From positions 33,204,930-33,268,929 of the forward strand of contig CM046343.1 in assembly GCA_025403435.1 (NCBI GenBank): 64,000 nucleotides of DNA, in the 5' to 3' direction. Both the position numbers and the translations under genes were made by a program. Below are positions 23,102-36,588 of this stretch, piece after piece. How positions within the stretch are numbered: position 1 is the stretch's first letter; each line of letters opens with the position of its first letter. Origin of the DNA: Artocarpus heterophyllus. Lineage: Eukaryota; Streptophyta; Magnoliopsida; Rosales; Moraceae. The notes beneath the pieces were generated by a model, which saw only the letters and a list, made by a program, of their open reading frames with translations, ran no database searches and was not told the origin of the DNA.

Positions 23102-24705
23102 GTATACGAGGGTAAGAATGAAAGAAAATAATTGGATTCTAGTTTTGCTAAGAGGGATGCCACCTATTGCTTGTTAATATTTCCAAGTTTTTACTCTTTA
23201 AATTTTGACTATATTATTGCCAAAAGAACTCTTCCAAAGCATGAAGCTTTCTTCTTCTTTATTTTTATATTATTATGGTCGTTTTATGATTGTGTTGCAA
23301 GAATTTCTTTTTTCTTGCATTTTAGTAATTGGCTCTCATGAGAAGTACACCGAAATGTTATTAAAGGATGAAGTCCAATACAACTGTTGGCAATATTATG
23401 CAAGGGTAAAGTCTAATACAATAGTTGGCAACATGTCCTTAAGACAAAACCAGTATTGGAATATGTCAAGAGACATTGCTCCTGCCAAATGTTGAATTCA
23501 AAAGGTATAGTGTATTTTTTCCCAATAAACAAACTTTAATCAAGTCTTTAATCCATAATTAGAATTAAACTACAAGGAGATTCTTTTGGTGGATCAATAT
23601 AGTAAAATTAAGAACTTGAAATTAACTACTATTGTATGGCCCAAAATGATTCTTTAAACGTGGACCTTTGTAGTATAGAAAGATTCACGTATCCACATGA
23701 AGGTGGGAACTTGAAAGATTAACAATTTAACGGTTGAAAAAGCAAGGGTGATTTTAATTAGATTTTAAAGAAAAAATATTTTTAGCAATTTTAAATAAGA
23801 TATTAAAACATAAAATTAAAATAATGAAACTTCGAGAATCCCTTATATGTTTCATAACTTGTATGTAATTTTAACTATAAATGATAATTATTTAAAGCAT
23901 TTTATTTTATTTTTATTAATTGCAAGCACTTTTACTAATTTTATAAGTCAACCAAAAACAATAATATAACAAGCTATAATGCATGCAGTAAAAATTTTCC
24001 TATAAAAAATAGCAAAATAATTACCTCTCACTAGTAATTTGTTGCACTATTTATGAAAATTATAATCATTGTTACTATAATTATAATTAACATTATTTTA
24101 AGATAGAAAAAATAATAACAAATCAAAATTATTGTATTTAAATGGAATAAAATTTTACGTTAATTTTGGCAGCATCTCATCCTATGAAATATATAAAATT
24201 GACAATTTAATAAGTCATATTACAGTAAAAGACATTCCATAAAATTGAGCATTATTTTATTATTATTAATATTAATTATGCAACACAATGATATTACATG
24301 AACAAAGCATGACTGAATTTATGTAAAAATGAGTAATATAACAACACTAACAATAATTATTAAAACCTTAATAAAATATATTTTATTCTATAAAAATATA
24401 AATATTACAAAGTAGATATAGAGTTAAAATCCATATCAAAGTACTATACATACAAGATCATCGCTTTGTCTCGTCAAACTTTCTACACTAATTTGGTTAT
24501 TATTTTAATATTAAATACGGGGTCAAGAGAATGCCCTAATAGTATCTCCTCCTAAAGAAGGTACTACTGAGTCAAAGATGACTCAGCAGTATTTTATTTG
24601 TTGATTTTTTATTTATTTATTTTTTTATTATTTGATTTGGTTTTCGAATCAGGATGCATATAGAATCTTTTTTTTTCTTCCACGTGATTCAGCTCTAGTT
24701 ACTAT
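23102..24705. other. AT-rich spacer
   Basis: No gene recognised. A short inverted repeat CTGAGTCA (24567-24574) / TGACTCAG (24579-24586) stands out near the right end. Confidence 0.5.
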
Positions 24706-24812
24706 GGGCTCGTTTGTTTCGTGTTTCGAATCACGGTTTGAATCATTTTGCTACAGTATTTTTTCTCACAAAAATTTAAATCTTCATTCAAATACTCGAA
24801 CCAAACGGGCTC
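24706..24812. mobile_element. Possible MITE
   Basis: A 107-bp segment with imperfect terminal inverted repeats: GGGCTCGTTTGTTTCG at the left and CGAACCAAACGGGCTC at the right. This CCGTTTGGTTCG-type end is common in plant hAT/Harbinger-like MITEs. A TAT flanks both sides but is too short and AT-rich to be convincing. Confidence 0.45.
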
Positions 24813-26295
24813 TATATGGCTGAGATCAAGTCTTCATGAAGAGAAGTAAACGCGAGCCTTCAGACCATGGATTGACCAAAGTATTAGGATCGAACGGCAA
24901 TCGACGCACGCGCACATGAGCAGCACTGGATCCAAGAATGAATCTGAGATAATGGGGAACAACTGGCATGAGGTGGAAGGCCTGGATTATTCGGCAGCTT
25001 GATCATGCAGTCCAAAACTTGCCATGTGTCATTTTTTTTAAATCTTGAATTTCTTTTGATTTCTTGTGCATTTGAAGTCCCTTTTTGCCTTCTTTTTGTG
25101 CCGTTTTGCTCTATATTTCTTTCAGATTTTAAATCTAAAATTAAAAAAAATATTAAAATTAATTATTTTATAAATAAGATATCTACAATGATTTTGAAAA
25201 CATTTATTTTACAATTAAATGCACAAAAATATTACGAACTTTTAAAATTTCAGTCTTTTTTCGGTTTAACACAAATATAATTTTTTAAAACTCGAAAATA
25301 TTTTTTGCAATTACTAAAAATATTACAAAACATATGTACAACTTATAACATACTATAAAACATACTAAGACTTAAAATAAAATTGCTACTAATTATTTTT
25401 ACAGTTTTAACTATTTACAATCTAAAAACATATTTAACATATCGAAACGATTCTAAAAATTACCAAAAATATTATTAAACATAAAAACACACAAAAATAT
25501 ATTTTTTTAAATATATTTACATACTAAGACACAAAAATACTTATTAACACAAAAATACTATTAATCAAAAGATTTAATGAGAAATAAAAATATAAATAAA
25601 TAATTTTATCTTTAAAAAATATACGCTTTTACAGTCTCATCAACTACTAACCAAAGATAAACATGTGTGAATAGGATAGAGTAGAAGTAAATATTTTGGC
25701 CCTCCATGAAATCCGATTAGTACAGAAAAGAAAAGACTTCCTTAATTTTCCCCTAGTGGCCAGAAACTCCTAATGCTAATAAGGGAGTAAGTAACCAATC
25801 AAGCATAGCAATTTAGACGCATTTTGAGACCTAATCCATTCTGATTAAGCTAAAAATACAGCTTTGTGATATTTTTCTTGCGGATTATGTTAAATAGTAT
25901 ATCTCTTGCGTCTTCATTTCAAGGGAGTAAAATGACATGTTGGTGTGAAAATTTATGGACGTTAAATTGTATGTCTTCTCAGTGATAGCATTGGAAGTAA
26001 TATTTTTGTGTTGTCATCTAAAGACGACATAAAAGAATTGAGAAATAGTTTTTTTAAGGAATGTATTAAGGAACAAAAGTAAGATAACTATTACATATTT
26101 CAGGCCAGAGTCGGGCTTATTGGTCTCTACTTTTTTCATTTAAGGATATTTCTACAGTAAGACTTAGAAAATGGCAGAAGCAATGTAGTTCTATTTTTCG
26201 GTCGTCGTATTGGTATCAAAAACTGTATTCCTGTATTGTGATTTCACTCAAATATAATAGCCATAAACGTATATTATAGTTATGAGGTCCTAGAA

Positions 26296-26330
<35 letters not shown>

Positions 26331-26893
26331 ATGCTCAAGGTGAATACTTTACTACATTTAAATTAGGAATACTGGTAGCAAATATCTTGAACGATTGATA
26401 AGTACATATACAGCAGTTGAGCATGCTTATTAACTCAGCCCAAACACCTAAACTAAACGAAATTTTGATTTGTTTAATGGGCATTTTAGCTAGCCAAGAA
26501 TCCTCAAACCTATATAGAAGAAAGATCAACCTTTGGTGAATAGTTGGCAATTGGCTTCACACACCAAAGGTTCCAAAACATATATAAGTCTTAAACTGCA
26601 AAGTGCTGTCAAACGATATGCACTCCCTTTTCTATATTTTGGGCAAACTTTGCTTTGACATTAAGAAAACAGTGTTGACACAACACTTAAAATTGTGAGG
26701 ATAATACCCAAAAAAAAAAAAAAAACCAGAAAACAAATCTTTTGGCATTTTTTTTTATCAATAAAGGCTTGACAACTAATCTCAAAAGAAAAATCTCAAT
26801 TCAGCAAAGTGTTCCCCATTGGACTTATTTTTCTGTTTATCATTTTCCCCATTCAAGCACAAGAAAGCTAGTTTGTGATCTGTCCCAAACTTT
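24813..26893. other. AT-rich spacer downstream of subtilase C
   Basis: No gene supported. It holds a poly-T run of about 28 bases near 26299-26326 and an A-run near 26709-26724. The bases next to 26893 are probably the subtilase C 3' UTR. Confidence 0.5.
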
Positions 26894-29534
26894 CTAGTTG
26901 TCAAATATAGCAGTAATTTGGCTTCTGACAGAATATTTATCAGATTTCCAAACCATATAACCTTGCTCAAATGGATTAGTACTTCTCCCAGGACCACTCA
27001 CTTGGAAAATCTCAATCTGATATTCAGCCTTTTGATTCACCTCTGTGAATATAAGCTTCGCAGGAGTCACACTCATTCCTGTTCCCACTGGTGGATAAGC
27101 ATCCCAAGTATACTCCGAGTTAGCCTCTCCAACGTTTGTCACTGTCCTTGTAAAAATCAAACTCTCATTCCCCAAAACGACGCTAAAAGTCGGGTAGTTC
27201 AGCTGCGCTTCCGGTATCAATTTCACCTCGGAGCATTTCACCGTCGTTTGTGTGATCACCGATACTTGATCATCCGTGTAGTTCAATCCACACAAGTAAG
27301 GAATGTAGTCTTCCGGTTCTATGTCGTAGATTAGGCCCGGATTGTTTGCCTTTGAGGGGTTTACATGTCCCGCCCCGATGGCGAAGACGTCAGCAGGGGA
27401 AGCCTTTTCGTCGAGAATAGGCCCTCCGCCGAGGTTTGACGCGTCGGCGGTGGTTAAGATTGCGGATTTAATTGCGGCCGGGGACCACTCGGGGTGCGAG
27501 CTCTTGAGCAACGCTGCGATGCCGCTGAGGTGAGGACAAGACATTGAAGTGCCTGAGATCATGTTAAAAGTGGCATTTCCACTTGTTGTGGAGTTATCCA
27601 CGGAAACCGGCCACGCCGCAAGGATGCTGACGCCGGGGCCGATGATGTCGGGCTTCAAAATCCCTATGCTCGCCCAGCTCGGCCCTCGCGACGAGAACGA
27701 CGTCACGGCCGGGGCGTGAGAGTCCCCGATCACGGTTCCTTTGAAAAGAATCGTGGCTTGGGGAGAAGAAGAAGACTTTATGTAGGCTTTGATTGTCAAG
27801 GAAGCCTCGAAGCTCACGTGCGTTGCGGGAAGCACGTGAGCGTCCGCTAAAGTACTAAAACCGTCTCTCTCCTCGTTCATCAGAATCATGCCAACACCAC
27901 CTGAGTTTTTTACTTCTGCACCCTTGTCAATTCTTCCGATGTCTCCTCCTCTATCGCAGGCCACGATCTTTCCTTTTACGTCGACGTTTTGAAGAGAACC
28001 CGGCGCACAATATGCCGATGATTCGTTCCCATTTGAGCCGGCATAGATGAGGGGGAAGGTCTTCGAGGAATCGAAGTCCGCTGACTGGTTCAGCGACTCT
28101 CCTTCGAGGACTTCTCCGTTTCCGAGCTCCACGTCGGCCTTTATTTTTCTGTCGACGGTGCTGGCTCCGACAGTGAGAATCCATGGAGCTTCGTTTGAGA
28201 GGGTGGCGTAGTCCGGACCTGAGTTCCCTGCCGAGCAGCTGACGAAGATGCCCTTTTGGATGGCAGTGAAGGCACCAATGGCAATCGAGTCGTCGTAGAA
28301 AGGAGCGGAGTTGCCACCAAGGGAGAGAGACAGGACGTCGACGCCATCCTCGATGGCTGCGTCAAGGGCCGCCAATATGTCGGCCTCGGAACAGCCCTTC
28401 TCGCAAACCCTACATACAAAAGATAAACATATCCACATTTATAAAAAAGAGTGATGCTCTCTCAACTCCACACAGAATAGCTCCGCATTATTAAAAAAAA
28501 TAATAATAAAACAAAACCGAAAGAAAAACTTGTTTGATTTTTATATGGAGTTGTCTAATATTAAGTTCAATTTTATGAGAAACATTTTGGATTATTATTG
28601 TTCACTCAAAAAAGTTATATTTATGAAATTATTTTAGCAAAATATCCACCGACATATCGAAAATATTTTCATTTTACCTATAAATGGCAAGGTGCGCGTG
28701 AGGCGCCATACCGGATGCAGTGCCATTAGCCATGCCGAAGGCATTGGCACCGGCTACAAAGTTCCCGGCAGCAGTGCTCGACGTGTGTGTGCCGTGGCCG
28801 TCCAAGTCAAACGGCGGCGATGCTTTAGGCGATGTCTTTCCGGTACTTTTAGTACTAGTAACAAAGTTCCTTGCTCCAATCAGCTTGTTATTGCACACTG
28901 TTCCATCAAACTCGCATTTGCCTTGCCACTTGGCCGGCGGAGGCGGCACCCCCTCGTCGCTGAACGACGGATGGTTGGGCCAAATTCCTGTGTCGAGAAC
29001 TCCGACGATCACCCCTTGCCCTAAGTTCGAATCGTTCCAAAGTCCTAAACCTTGGAACAACCCCAAGAAGTTGGGAGTGTGAGTTGTATGTAAGTTGAAG
29101 ATCTTCTCTTCATGAGCCGTCACAAAGCCGTCCTTCTTCTCCATGGCTTTTACTTCCTCTGCCGTCAATCTCGCTGCAAAGCCGGTGACAACATGCTTGT
29201 ACGCATGAACCATGCGTGGATGATCATGCTGATCTGACGAGCTTGTGGTGGTTGGAGTTGTAGAGGGTAAGAATGTTTTATACCAAGTTTTCAAGTGTTG
29301 ATCTGAATTAATAGAAAAGAACCCTCTTATTTGAGGTTTTTTCACATGAACAATGTAAGTCTTTAAGCTGCTAATTTGGTCATGATGATCAATACCAGCT
29401 TCACTTTCCTCAGGCACTAATTTCATTTTTTGATCACCAGCTACCACTAGAAGAGAACAATTAAACATAATGAACAACGACACAAAAAGATGCACAAAAT
29501 TCAAGGCTCTCCTATATTGATGTTTGATCTCCAT
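26894..29534 (-). CDS. Subtilisin-like serine protease (subtilase), copy C
   Basis: Two exons, 28678-29534 and 26894-28409, join across a 268-bp GT-AG intron and give 790 aa. The signal segment is at about residues 10-32 and the I9 propeptide runs from TYIVHV at about 59. The catalytic residues are Asp181 ([12 protein letters not shown]), His247 (DGHGTHT), Asn348 (SAGNSGP) and Ser574 ([11 protein letters not shown]). A PA insertion lies between about 400 and 500, and a Fn3-like C-terminal domain follows LNYPTFSV. All key residues are present, so this is expected to be an active secreted protease; its substrate is unknown. The intron splits the AIYR/VC segment between His and Asn, while copy A is intronless there. 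The ATG at 29534 is preferred because it lies 60 nt from a TATA box and precedes the signal peptide. Exon 2 has a higher GC content than its surroundings. Confidence 0.92.
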
Positions 29535-29593
29535 GTTTAGTATATTGTTGTAGCGCTTGAATTTAGGACATATATAATGGTATGTGTATGAGT

Positions 29594-29604
29594 GTATATA
29601 TATA
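29594..29604 (-). promoter_or_regulatory. TATA box of subtilase C
   Basis: A TATATATATA run 60 nt upstream of the ATG, in line with copies A and B. Confidence 0.5.
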
Positions 29605-30043
29605 GGTGAGATTAATCAATACAAGGGAATGTGGGTATTTGAAAAATATTGGTTACGTCGCCAAACATGTTTGATTTTGCGTTTTTTTATCTTAGGAGTA
29701 ATTAATCTTTTGGGTGTCTTAGAAGATCCGCCTGTTATGATTACAAGAACATGCACAAAGTTCTTGGATTTTTTGTATTTTTGGGGTTCTTGATAAAATG
29801 AAGAACAAAGTTATTGGATTTTGCTGCTTGGTAAAACCCGCTATATTCAGTTAGAACCAAGCGCCGATGGACCTTATGCTTAGACAGTTAAGCCGTGGAC
29901 TTGGGAGCAAGATGTTTTAGCATTGCCAACTGGCTGTACACTACGTATATGTATGTCCTGGTACGATAATTTTGCTTTGTAGGGAAATAATTTATATATG
30001 TGTTGTTTGGTTTGCCTTTTAAACCGAAAAAATTCTATCAGTG
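29605..30043. other. Upstream region of subtilase C
   Basis: Promoter-side spacer up to the E3 insertion. Nothing further recognised. Confidence 0.5.
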
Positions 30044-30048
30044 ATTTC

Positions 30049-30539
30049 TATTGGAAAATTTCCCATATTTAATGGGTAATATATTAATATAACAATTATA
30101 TAATGGCTATTCAATTATAGTGGGTTATTTTTAAGTGATTTATTTATAAAAAACTTATAGACTACAAACCAAGTATAAGTTTAATGAGTGATAACTAATA
30201 CTGACCCAACTAGGATTTCTGAGATCCTAGTAGAAAAGTATATAAAGACATTAGATTATAGTCTCTAAGATATCAAATAATTCTACAGCTTTCTCCTTTC
30301 CATCTAGGAGAGAAAGAACCCATTAAAGAAGTAAGGTGATTTGATTGAGAACGACAATAACCCGTTTATCTATCATCATAGTAATTTTGCATAAGAGTTT
30401 ATAGTTCCTTTCATAAATACAAGTATTTATTCCTTAATTCAATTTCTTGATAATTTGACATGGTATGATTCTAGGACTATAGTATTAATATTCTAAGGTT
30501 TTACAGAATTAAGAATGTTTGAATTAAAGATTTCTAACA
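30049..30539 (+). repeat. E3 5' LTR
   Basis: It aligns by eye with 36121-36583 through shared blocks such as CTGACCCAACTAGG, TTTCTCCTTTCC and GACATGGTATGAT. Confidence 0.88.
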
Positions 30540-30825
30540 AGTGGCATTAGAGCAATTATCATGTTAGATTATTAGGATTGTTTCAAAGAAATTGTTTTCT
30601 ATTCTTCTTCTATTTTGAAATTTTTGGAAAGAAATTTTGGATTTTTTGTGTGAATTATGATTTTTGCTTCTTTTTTTTTTTTTTTTGCTAAGGATATATT
30701 TTTTGAATGATCTATAGTGTTATTGTGGGTTATTGAGGATTAAAGAATTGAATTGCGGCGAGAAAAATCAATTTTTTTTTGGTAATTTTTTATTTTTCGT
30801 GTGGAATTTACATCACAAATTCACG

Positions 30826-31112
30826 ATAGAACGCCGCGGTGCTTATCAAGAGAGGGCTGCGATAATTGTAGCACTGCAGCACCTGTGGGGCGTGTTGTAG
30901 CATTGTCGATGGGGTGCTACATATCGCAGCACCACAGTGCTCATGGAAGGCGCTGCAGCGCTATGGACAGAAATCTTGAGGCACGCGGCGGCACTACGAA
31001 TGGAGACCAGAGCACCACGACATCTATTTAGGTGCACTGCATTGCTTTGGACAATTTTGCTTAGCATTACGGTGCTCATAGGGCACGCTGCAGCACTGCG
31101 GACAAAACTTCG
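30826..31112 (+). repeat. E3 leader GC-rich degenerate repeats
   Basis: A GC-rich patch in an AT-rich leader, made of variants of GCAGCACTGCGG and GGTGCT, including short palindromes such as GGCGCTGCAGCGCTA near 30950 and GCTGCAGCACTGCGG near 31089. It lies about 290-570 nt after the primer-binding site. Confidence 0.6.
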
Positions 31113-31660
31113 TCCCGCCATTATTAAAAAAAAAAAAAAATTTAAGGAAAATTTTCAAGAAAATTTTTTTAGTTGCAAATTAAAGATTATAATTTGCACT
31201 CTTTATGTCTTATATTTTTTTTTATAAAATTGATTAAAACAACATGTTACCAAAGTAATCTCTATTGCATAGATGAATTTAATTAGAAATATAAAGATGT
31301 TTGTGTTTGTTGTTTATGCGAATTGTGACCAGCCCAAAAGAAGGTTACTATTTGGCCAAATAGCATACATACATGTGGTAATAAATATGTGACAATTATA
31401 AAGTTTCTCATGACAATTATAAAGCTTCTCACGTGAGCAATTGTCAGTCAATGTTTGTTTACTGCATTGAGAGTACTACTTACAGTTGATATCTCTGTCC
31501 AAAGATTAATTATCAATGTTGTGATAGGTATTTTGAGATGCGTCCCCCAATATTGATTTTTGATTATATCCTTTGTTTGCTTTATTATGACATGTTTTTT
31601 ATTATAAGTATATTGTTTTATTTTGTTCTCTATTCAGTTTTTATTACTACTGCTACAAAT

Positions 31661-34600
31661 ATTTCTACTCAAGTAAAAAATATCCCAATGTTGAATGGGA
31701 TAAACTTTAAGGTTTGGAAAAAGAACATGGAAATCGTTCACATATGTATGGATTTAGATCTTGCGCTAAGGCAGAGCGACCCAGTTCTACTATGAAAAAA
31801 ATGAAACTAAAATTGAGAAGCATAATTGCTCTAATTGTATGTGTTTAATGATTATGAAACGCTTCATTTTGAAGGCGTTTATGGGCTCGATTATTGAGAG
31901 CATTAATACTAAGAAGTTCTTTAAGGAAATAGAGCAATATTTTTCTAAGAATGAAAAGTTAGAAACTATTAAGTAACCTTTTGGCTAAACTCGATTCCAT
32001 GAAGTATAAAGGAAAAGGGAATATAAGAGAATACATCATAGAGATGTCTCATCTCGCTTTAAAACTTGAGTTACTAAAGTTAGAGCTGTATGGGACTTGC
32101 TCATGCACTTAGTTTTGATATCTCTTCTTATACAATATGGATAATTCAAAGTAAGCTATAGCACCCAAAAGGACAAATGGAATTTTAATGAACATATATT
32201 TCATTGTATGCAAGAAGAAAAAAAGGGTTCAACAAGATAAGACTGAAAGGGCTCACTTAGCATCAACCTCTCAGAACAAGAAAAAGAAGGAAGCTAAGAA
32301 TGTTGCAGAAGGAACACCAAAATAGAAGAAACAAAAGAAGCAAGATGAGGAATTTGCCTGCTACTTCTGCAAGAAAGAAGGACACATGAAGAAAAAGTGT
32401 TCCAAATACGTCACTTGGCATGCAAAGAAGGGTGAGCTTCTTGCTTTAGTTTGTTTTAACTTTAATTTAGCTTTTATACCTAAAGATACTTGGTGAATAG
32501 ATTTTGGTACTACTATTCATGTAAGTATGTCTATGCATGGTTGCTTGTGGAGCCGACTACTAATTGATGCTAAAAGATTCATCTTTGTGGATGATGGCAA
32601 TAAAGTTGCAGTTGAAGCTATAGGAAACTTTAAATTATTGTTAAAAACTAGAGTTTATTTGGATTTGAATGAGATTTATGTTACACCGTCTTTTAGACGG
32701 AATTTAATTTCTATTTCTAGTTTGGACAAATCAGGTTATTCTTGTTCTTTTTAGAAATAATAAAGTTAGTCTTTTTCAAAATTAAAATCTTATTGGTACC
32801 AGTTCTTTAATTGATAATCTTTGTATGCTTGATAATGTTATTTTTTATAATGAAATTTTGCATATTGGTACATGTGGTATAAAGCGTAAACTAATTAGGA
32901 TTCTGCCACTTTATGATACAAGAGTTTAGGTCATATCTCTAAGAGAATTTAGAGACTTGAGTCTGACAAAATTCTTGACCCTCTAGATTCGATAGACTTT
33001 CAAGTTTGCATTAAGTACATCAAGGGGAAATAGACAAACATAAGGAAATTAAGTGTTGACAGATGTAAAAAGATGTCTTAGAACTTATACATACCGATAT
33101 ATGTGGTCTATTCCCTACGACTTCTTAGAATGGCTAACAGTATTTCATTACTTTCATAAGCGACTACTCAAGATACAATTACCTATCTTTAATACATGAA
33201 AAGTCTCAATCCTTAGACATTTTCAAGTTTTTTAAGCCAAAGTTGAACTTCAACTTGGCAAGAAAATTAAAGCTGTCAAATTTGATAGTGGTGGGAATGC
33301 TATGGTAGATATGATGGATCAGAAGAATAACGTCCAGGACCTTTCGCCCTTTTCCTAAAGGAATGTAGAGTCTCGTGTAATACATAATGCTGGCAAACCC
33401 AACATAGACGGTGTTGCTAGGAGAAAAAACAGAATACTTAAGGACATGGTGAGAAATATGATTAGTCATTCTTCTTTCCCTGAATTGCTTTAAAGAGAAG
33501 CATTAAAGACTACAACATATATCCTTACAGGATTCCAAACAAATTGGTAGCCAAAACCCTTTATGAACTATAGACAGGCAAGACGCTTAGCATAAGTCAT
33601 TTACACATTTAGTGCTGTCCAGCTGAGACACGGCCTTATAGGCCAAATGAAAAGAAACTAGACTCAAAAATAGTTAGTTGCTATTTTATTGGATACGCCG
33701 AGCACTTTCGAGGCTTTAAGTTTAATAATCCTACTACTAAGTCCTTCTTTGAGATAGGACATGCCAAATTTCTTAAGAATGTTGAGTTTAGAGAGGAAGA
33801 TAAAGTAAGGAATGTTGTATTTAAAGAACAAAATTCTATTGACAATGTTCAGGCTCTTATTCCTACCATTGTTCAAGATGCAACTCCGATACAAGACAAT
33901 AATGATTAAGCTCTTATTCCTAACATTGTTCCAGAACAAGATAACAATGACATTCTTCCTAATGCACCAATAGAGCAAACTCAACAACCTCAAGAAGTGC
34001 CATTAAGAAGATCTACTAAAGATAGGAGAAGTGCAATTCCGAATGATTATATCATTTTTCTCTAAGAACATGAAGTTGAAGCAGGCTTAGTAGAAGCTAA
34101 TTCAATTAACTTCCAACAAGCTTTGCAAAGTTCAAACTCTCAAAAGTGGATTGATGCCATGCAAGATGAGATAAAATCCATGAAAGAAAATTACGTTTGG
34201 GACATTATCGAGTTGCCTAAAGGAACGAAGCCTATTGGTTGCAAATGAATATTTAAAACCAAGAGAGATTCGAAAGGCAATGTCGAGAGATAAAAGGCTC
34301 GTCTAGTCACCAATAGTTTTACTCAAAAGGAAGGCATAGATTATAAAAAAACTTTCTCTTTGGTTTCATTGAAAGACTCTTTTAGGACAATAACGACACT
34401 TATGGCTCATTTTGATTTAGAGCTATATTAGATAGATGTCAAAATAGCGTTTGTCAATGGAGACATTGATGAGATGATTTGTATGATCCAGCCAGAAAAC
34501 TTTATATCTGGAGATTCAAAGTCTATGGTTTGCAAGTTCAAGAAATCTATTTACATTCTCAAACAAGCTTCTCGTCAATGGTATCACAAGTTTCGTCAAG

Positions 34601-35672
34601 TAATCATCTCATATGGTTTTGAGGTAAATGTAGTTAATAACCGTGTGTATCACAAGTTCAATGGGAGTAAATTTACCTTTCTGATTTTATATGTCGATGA
34701 TATTCTACTAACAAGTTGTGATATAAGGTTATTGCTGAAACCAAGATATTTCTAGCAAAGAATTTTGAGATGAAGGATCTTAGATATGCCTATTTTGTAT
34801 TAAGAATACATATACTATGAGATCATTCTTGAGGTATCCTTGAGTTATCACAAAAAAGCTATATCAAAAATGTTTCATGTAGATTCAACATGAGGAATTG
34901 TTCATCACAAGATACGTTTGTAGTTAAAGGAGACAAGTTTAGTCTTAGTCAATGCCCCAAGAATGACCTTGAAAGAAAAGAGATGCAAAAGATTCCTTAT
35001 GAGTCAGCAATACGAAGTCTAATACATGCTCAAGTTTGTACACGTTCAGATAAAGCTTTTATAGTAGAAGTATTGGGTAGATATTTGAGTAGTCAAGAAT
35101 GGAACATTGAAAAGCAGCTAAACGGATTATGCATTAGTTGCAGAGTACAAAAGACTTCATGCTTAGCTATCATAGATCAAACAATTTGGAGATCATTCAT
35201 TATTTTGATTCGATCATGCTGGATTTTAAGACAGTAAGTGTTCTATGTTGGGCTATGTTTATATGCTGGCTGAACGAGCTATTTCCTAGAAGAGTGCTAA
35301 GTAGATACTTATAGCTTCTTCAACTATGGCTGCAAATCATAGCTTGTTATGAGGCATCTAATCATGGGATATAGTTGAGGAACTTTGTCATTGAGCTACA
35401 TGTAGATGGCATTAAAAGGCCATTAAAGATATACTATGACAATGAATCGACAGTGCTTTATTTGAACAACAACAGAAGCTCTACAAAGGCAAAGGATATT
35501 AACATCAAGTTTCTAGTTGTTAAGAAGAGCGTACAGAGTGGCTAGGTTTCCATGGAACAAATAAGGACAAACTCCATGTTAGAGCATCAGCTAACCAAGG
35601 GTTTATCACCCAAAGTCTTTCACGAGCATACTGTTTATGTGGGTGATTTATTTGATGATACTTTGGTTTAGT
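31661..35672 (+). pseudogene. E3 gag-pol remnant
   Basis: Recognisable in order: a Gag start region (LNGINFKVWKKNMEI, about 31690), the CCHC knuckle CYFCKKEGHMKKKC (32359-32400), a damaged protease motif (about 32490-32520, with a stop), integrase pieces (about 32930-33560), the reverse transcriptase from KWIDAMQDEI (about 34146) to LYVDDILL (about 34687-34712), and RNase H/3' end traces up to about 35670. Many stops and frameshifts interrupt it. The order is that of copia. Confidence 0.85.
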
Positions 35673-36120
35673 GAGAGTTAACTTTGAATGTTTTATGTTT
35701 TACGTAAACATTTATGTGTTTGTTTTGATTTTCTACAAAATAAAGTTGATAGTTTATAGTTTATCTCCGAATTTGTTTATTTTCTATGTGTGTTTTTTCA
35801 TTGTGTTTAAAGATTTTGAATTGATCTCACTAAAGGCTATAGTAGGACTAGCTGAAAATATATATTTGAGATAACGTTGTATGTAATTTTCATGCTACTC
35901 ATCCATACTTGATCTACACCATTGAATATTTTGGTATAGTGATCATTGAAGGTTTAGTTATGATTTTGTGTGACGAAAGCTGCTTTGATTCCATACTAAT
36001 ATAGGAGATAGATCATATTGAAACTAAAATGTAGTCTGAAGATAAATAGCATAAAGTTACGTGCCTAAGGAACTTATGATATTATTGTTTTAGGAATTAT
36101 ATGCAGCCCAAGTAGGAGAT

Positions 36121-36583
36121 TGTTGGGAAATTTCATTTTTCATATTTAGGGGGCAACATATTAATATAACAATTATATTATGGCTATCTAATTATTTATG
36201 AAAAACTCATAAGCTACTAACTGGGTATGGGTTTAATGAGTGGATACTCATTACTGACCCAACTAGGTTTTATGGGATCCTAGTGGAAAAGTATACAAAT
36301 GCATTATAGGTTATAGTCCTCAAGACATCAAATCATTCTACACCTTTCTCCTTTCCCCATATGAAAGATAAAGAACTCATTGAAGAACTAAAGTGATTTG
36401 ATTGAGAAAGATCATAATTCGTTTATCTATAATCATAGTAATTTCACACAAGAGTTGATAGTTGCTTCCATAGATATAAGTATATAGTCCTTAAATTAGT
36501 TTCTCGATAATATGACATGGTATGATCCTAGAACTGTGGTATTGATATTCTATTAAGAATATTTGAATTAAAAATTTGTAACA
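36121..36583 (+). repeat. E3 3' LTR
   Basis: 463 bp, starts TGTTGGG and ends TAACA. It follows the polypurine tract directly. Confidence 0.88.
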
Positions 36584-36588
36584 ATTTC

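Larger units (their letters stand above)
30044..36588 (+). mobile_element. E3: old, degraded Ty1/copia retrotransposon
   Basis: The element runs 30049-36583 with target duplication ATTTC at 30044-30048 and 36584-36588. The LTRs are 30049-30539 (about 491 bp; the first G is mutated, giving TATTGG) and 36121-36583 (463 bp, TGTTGGG...TAACA). A PBS-like TGGCATTAGAGC lies at 30542-30553, and the polypurine tract AAGTAGGAGAT at 36110-36120 abuts the right LTR. Coding is on the plus strand and full of stops and frameshifts. The two LTRs differ at many sites and in length, so this is much older than E1 or E2. Confidence 0.9.
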
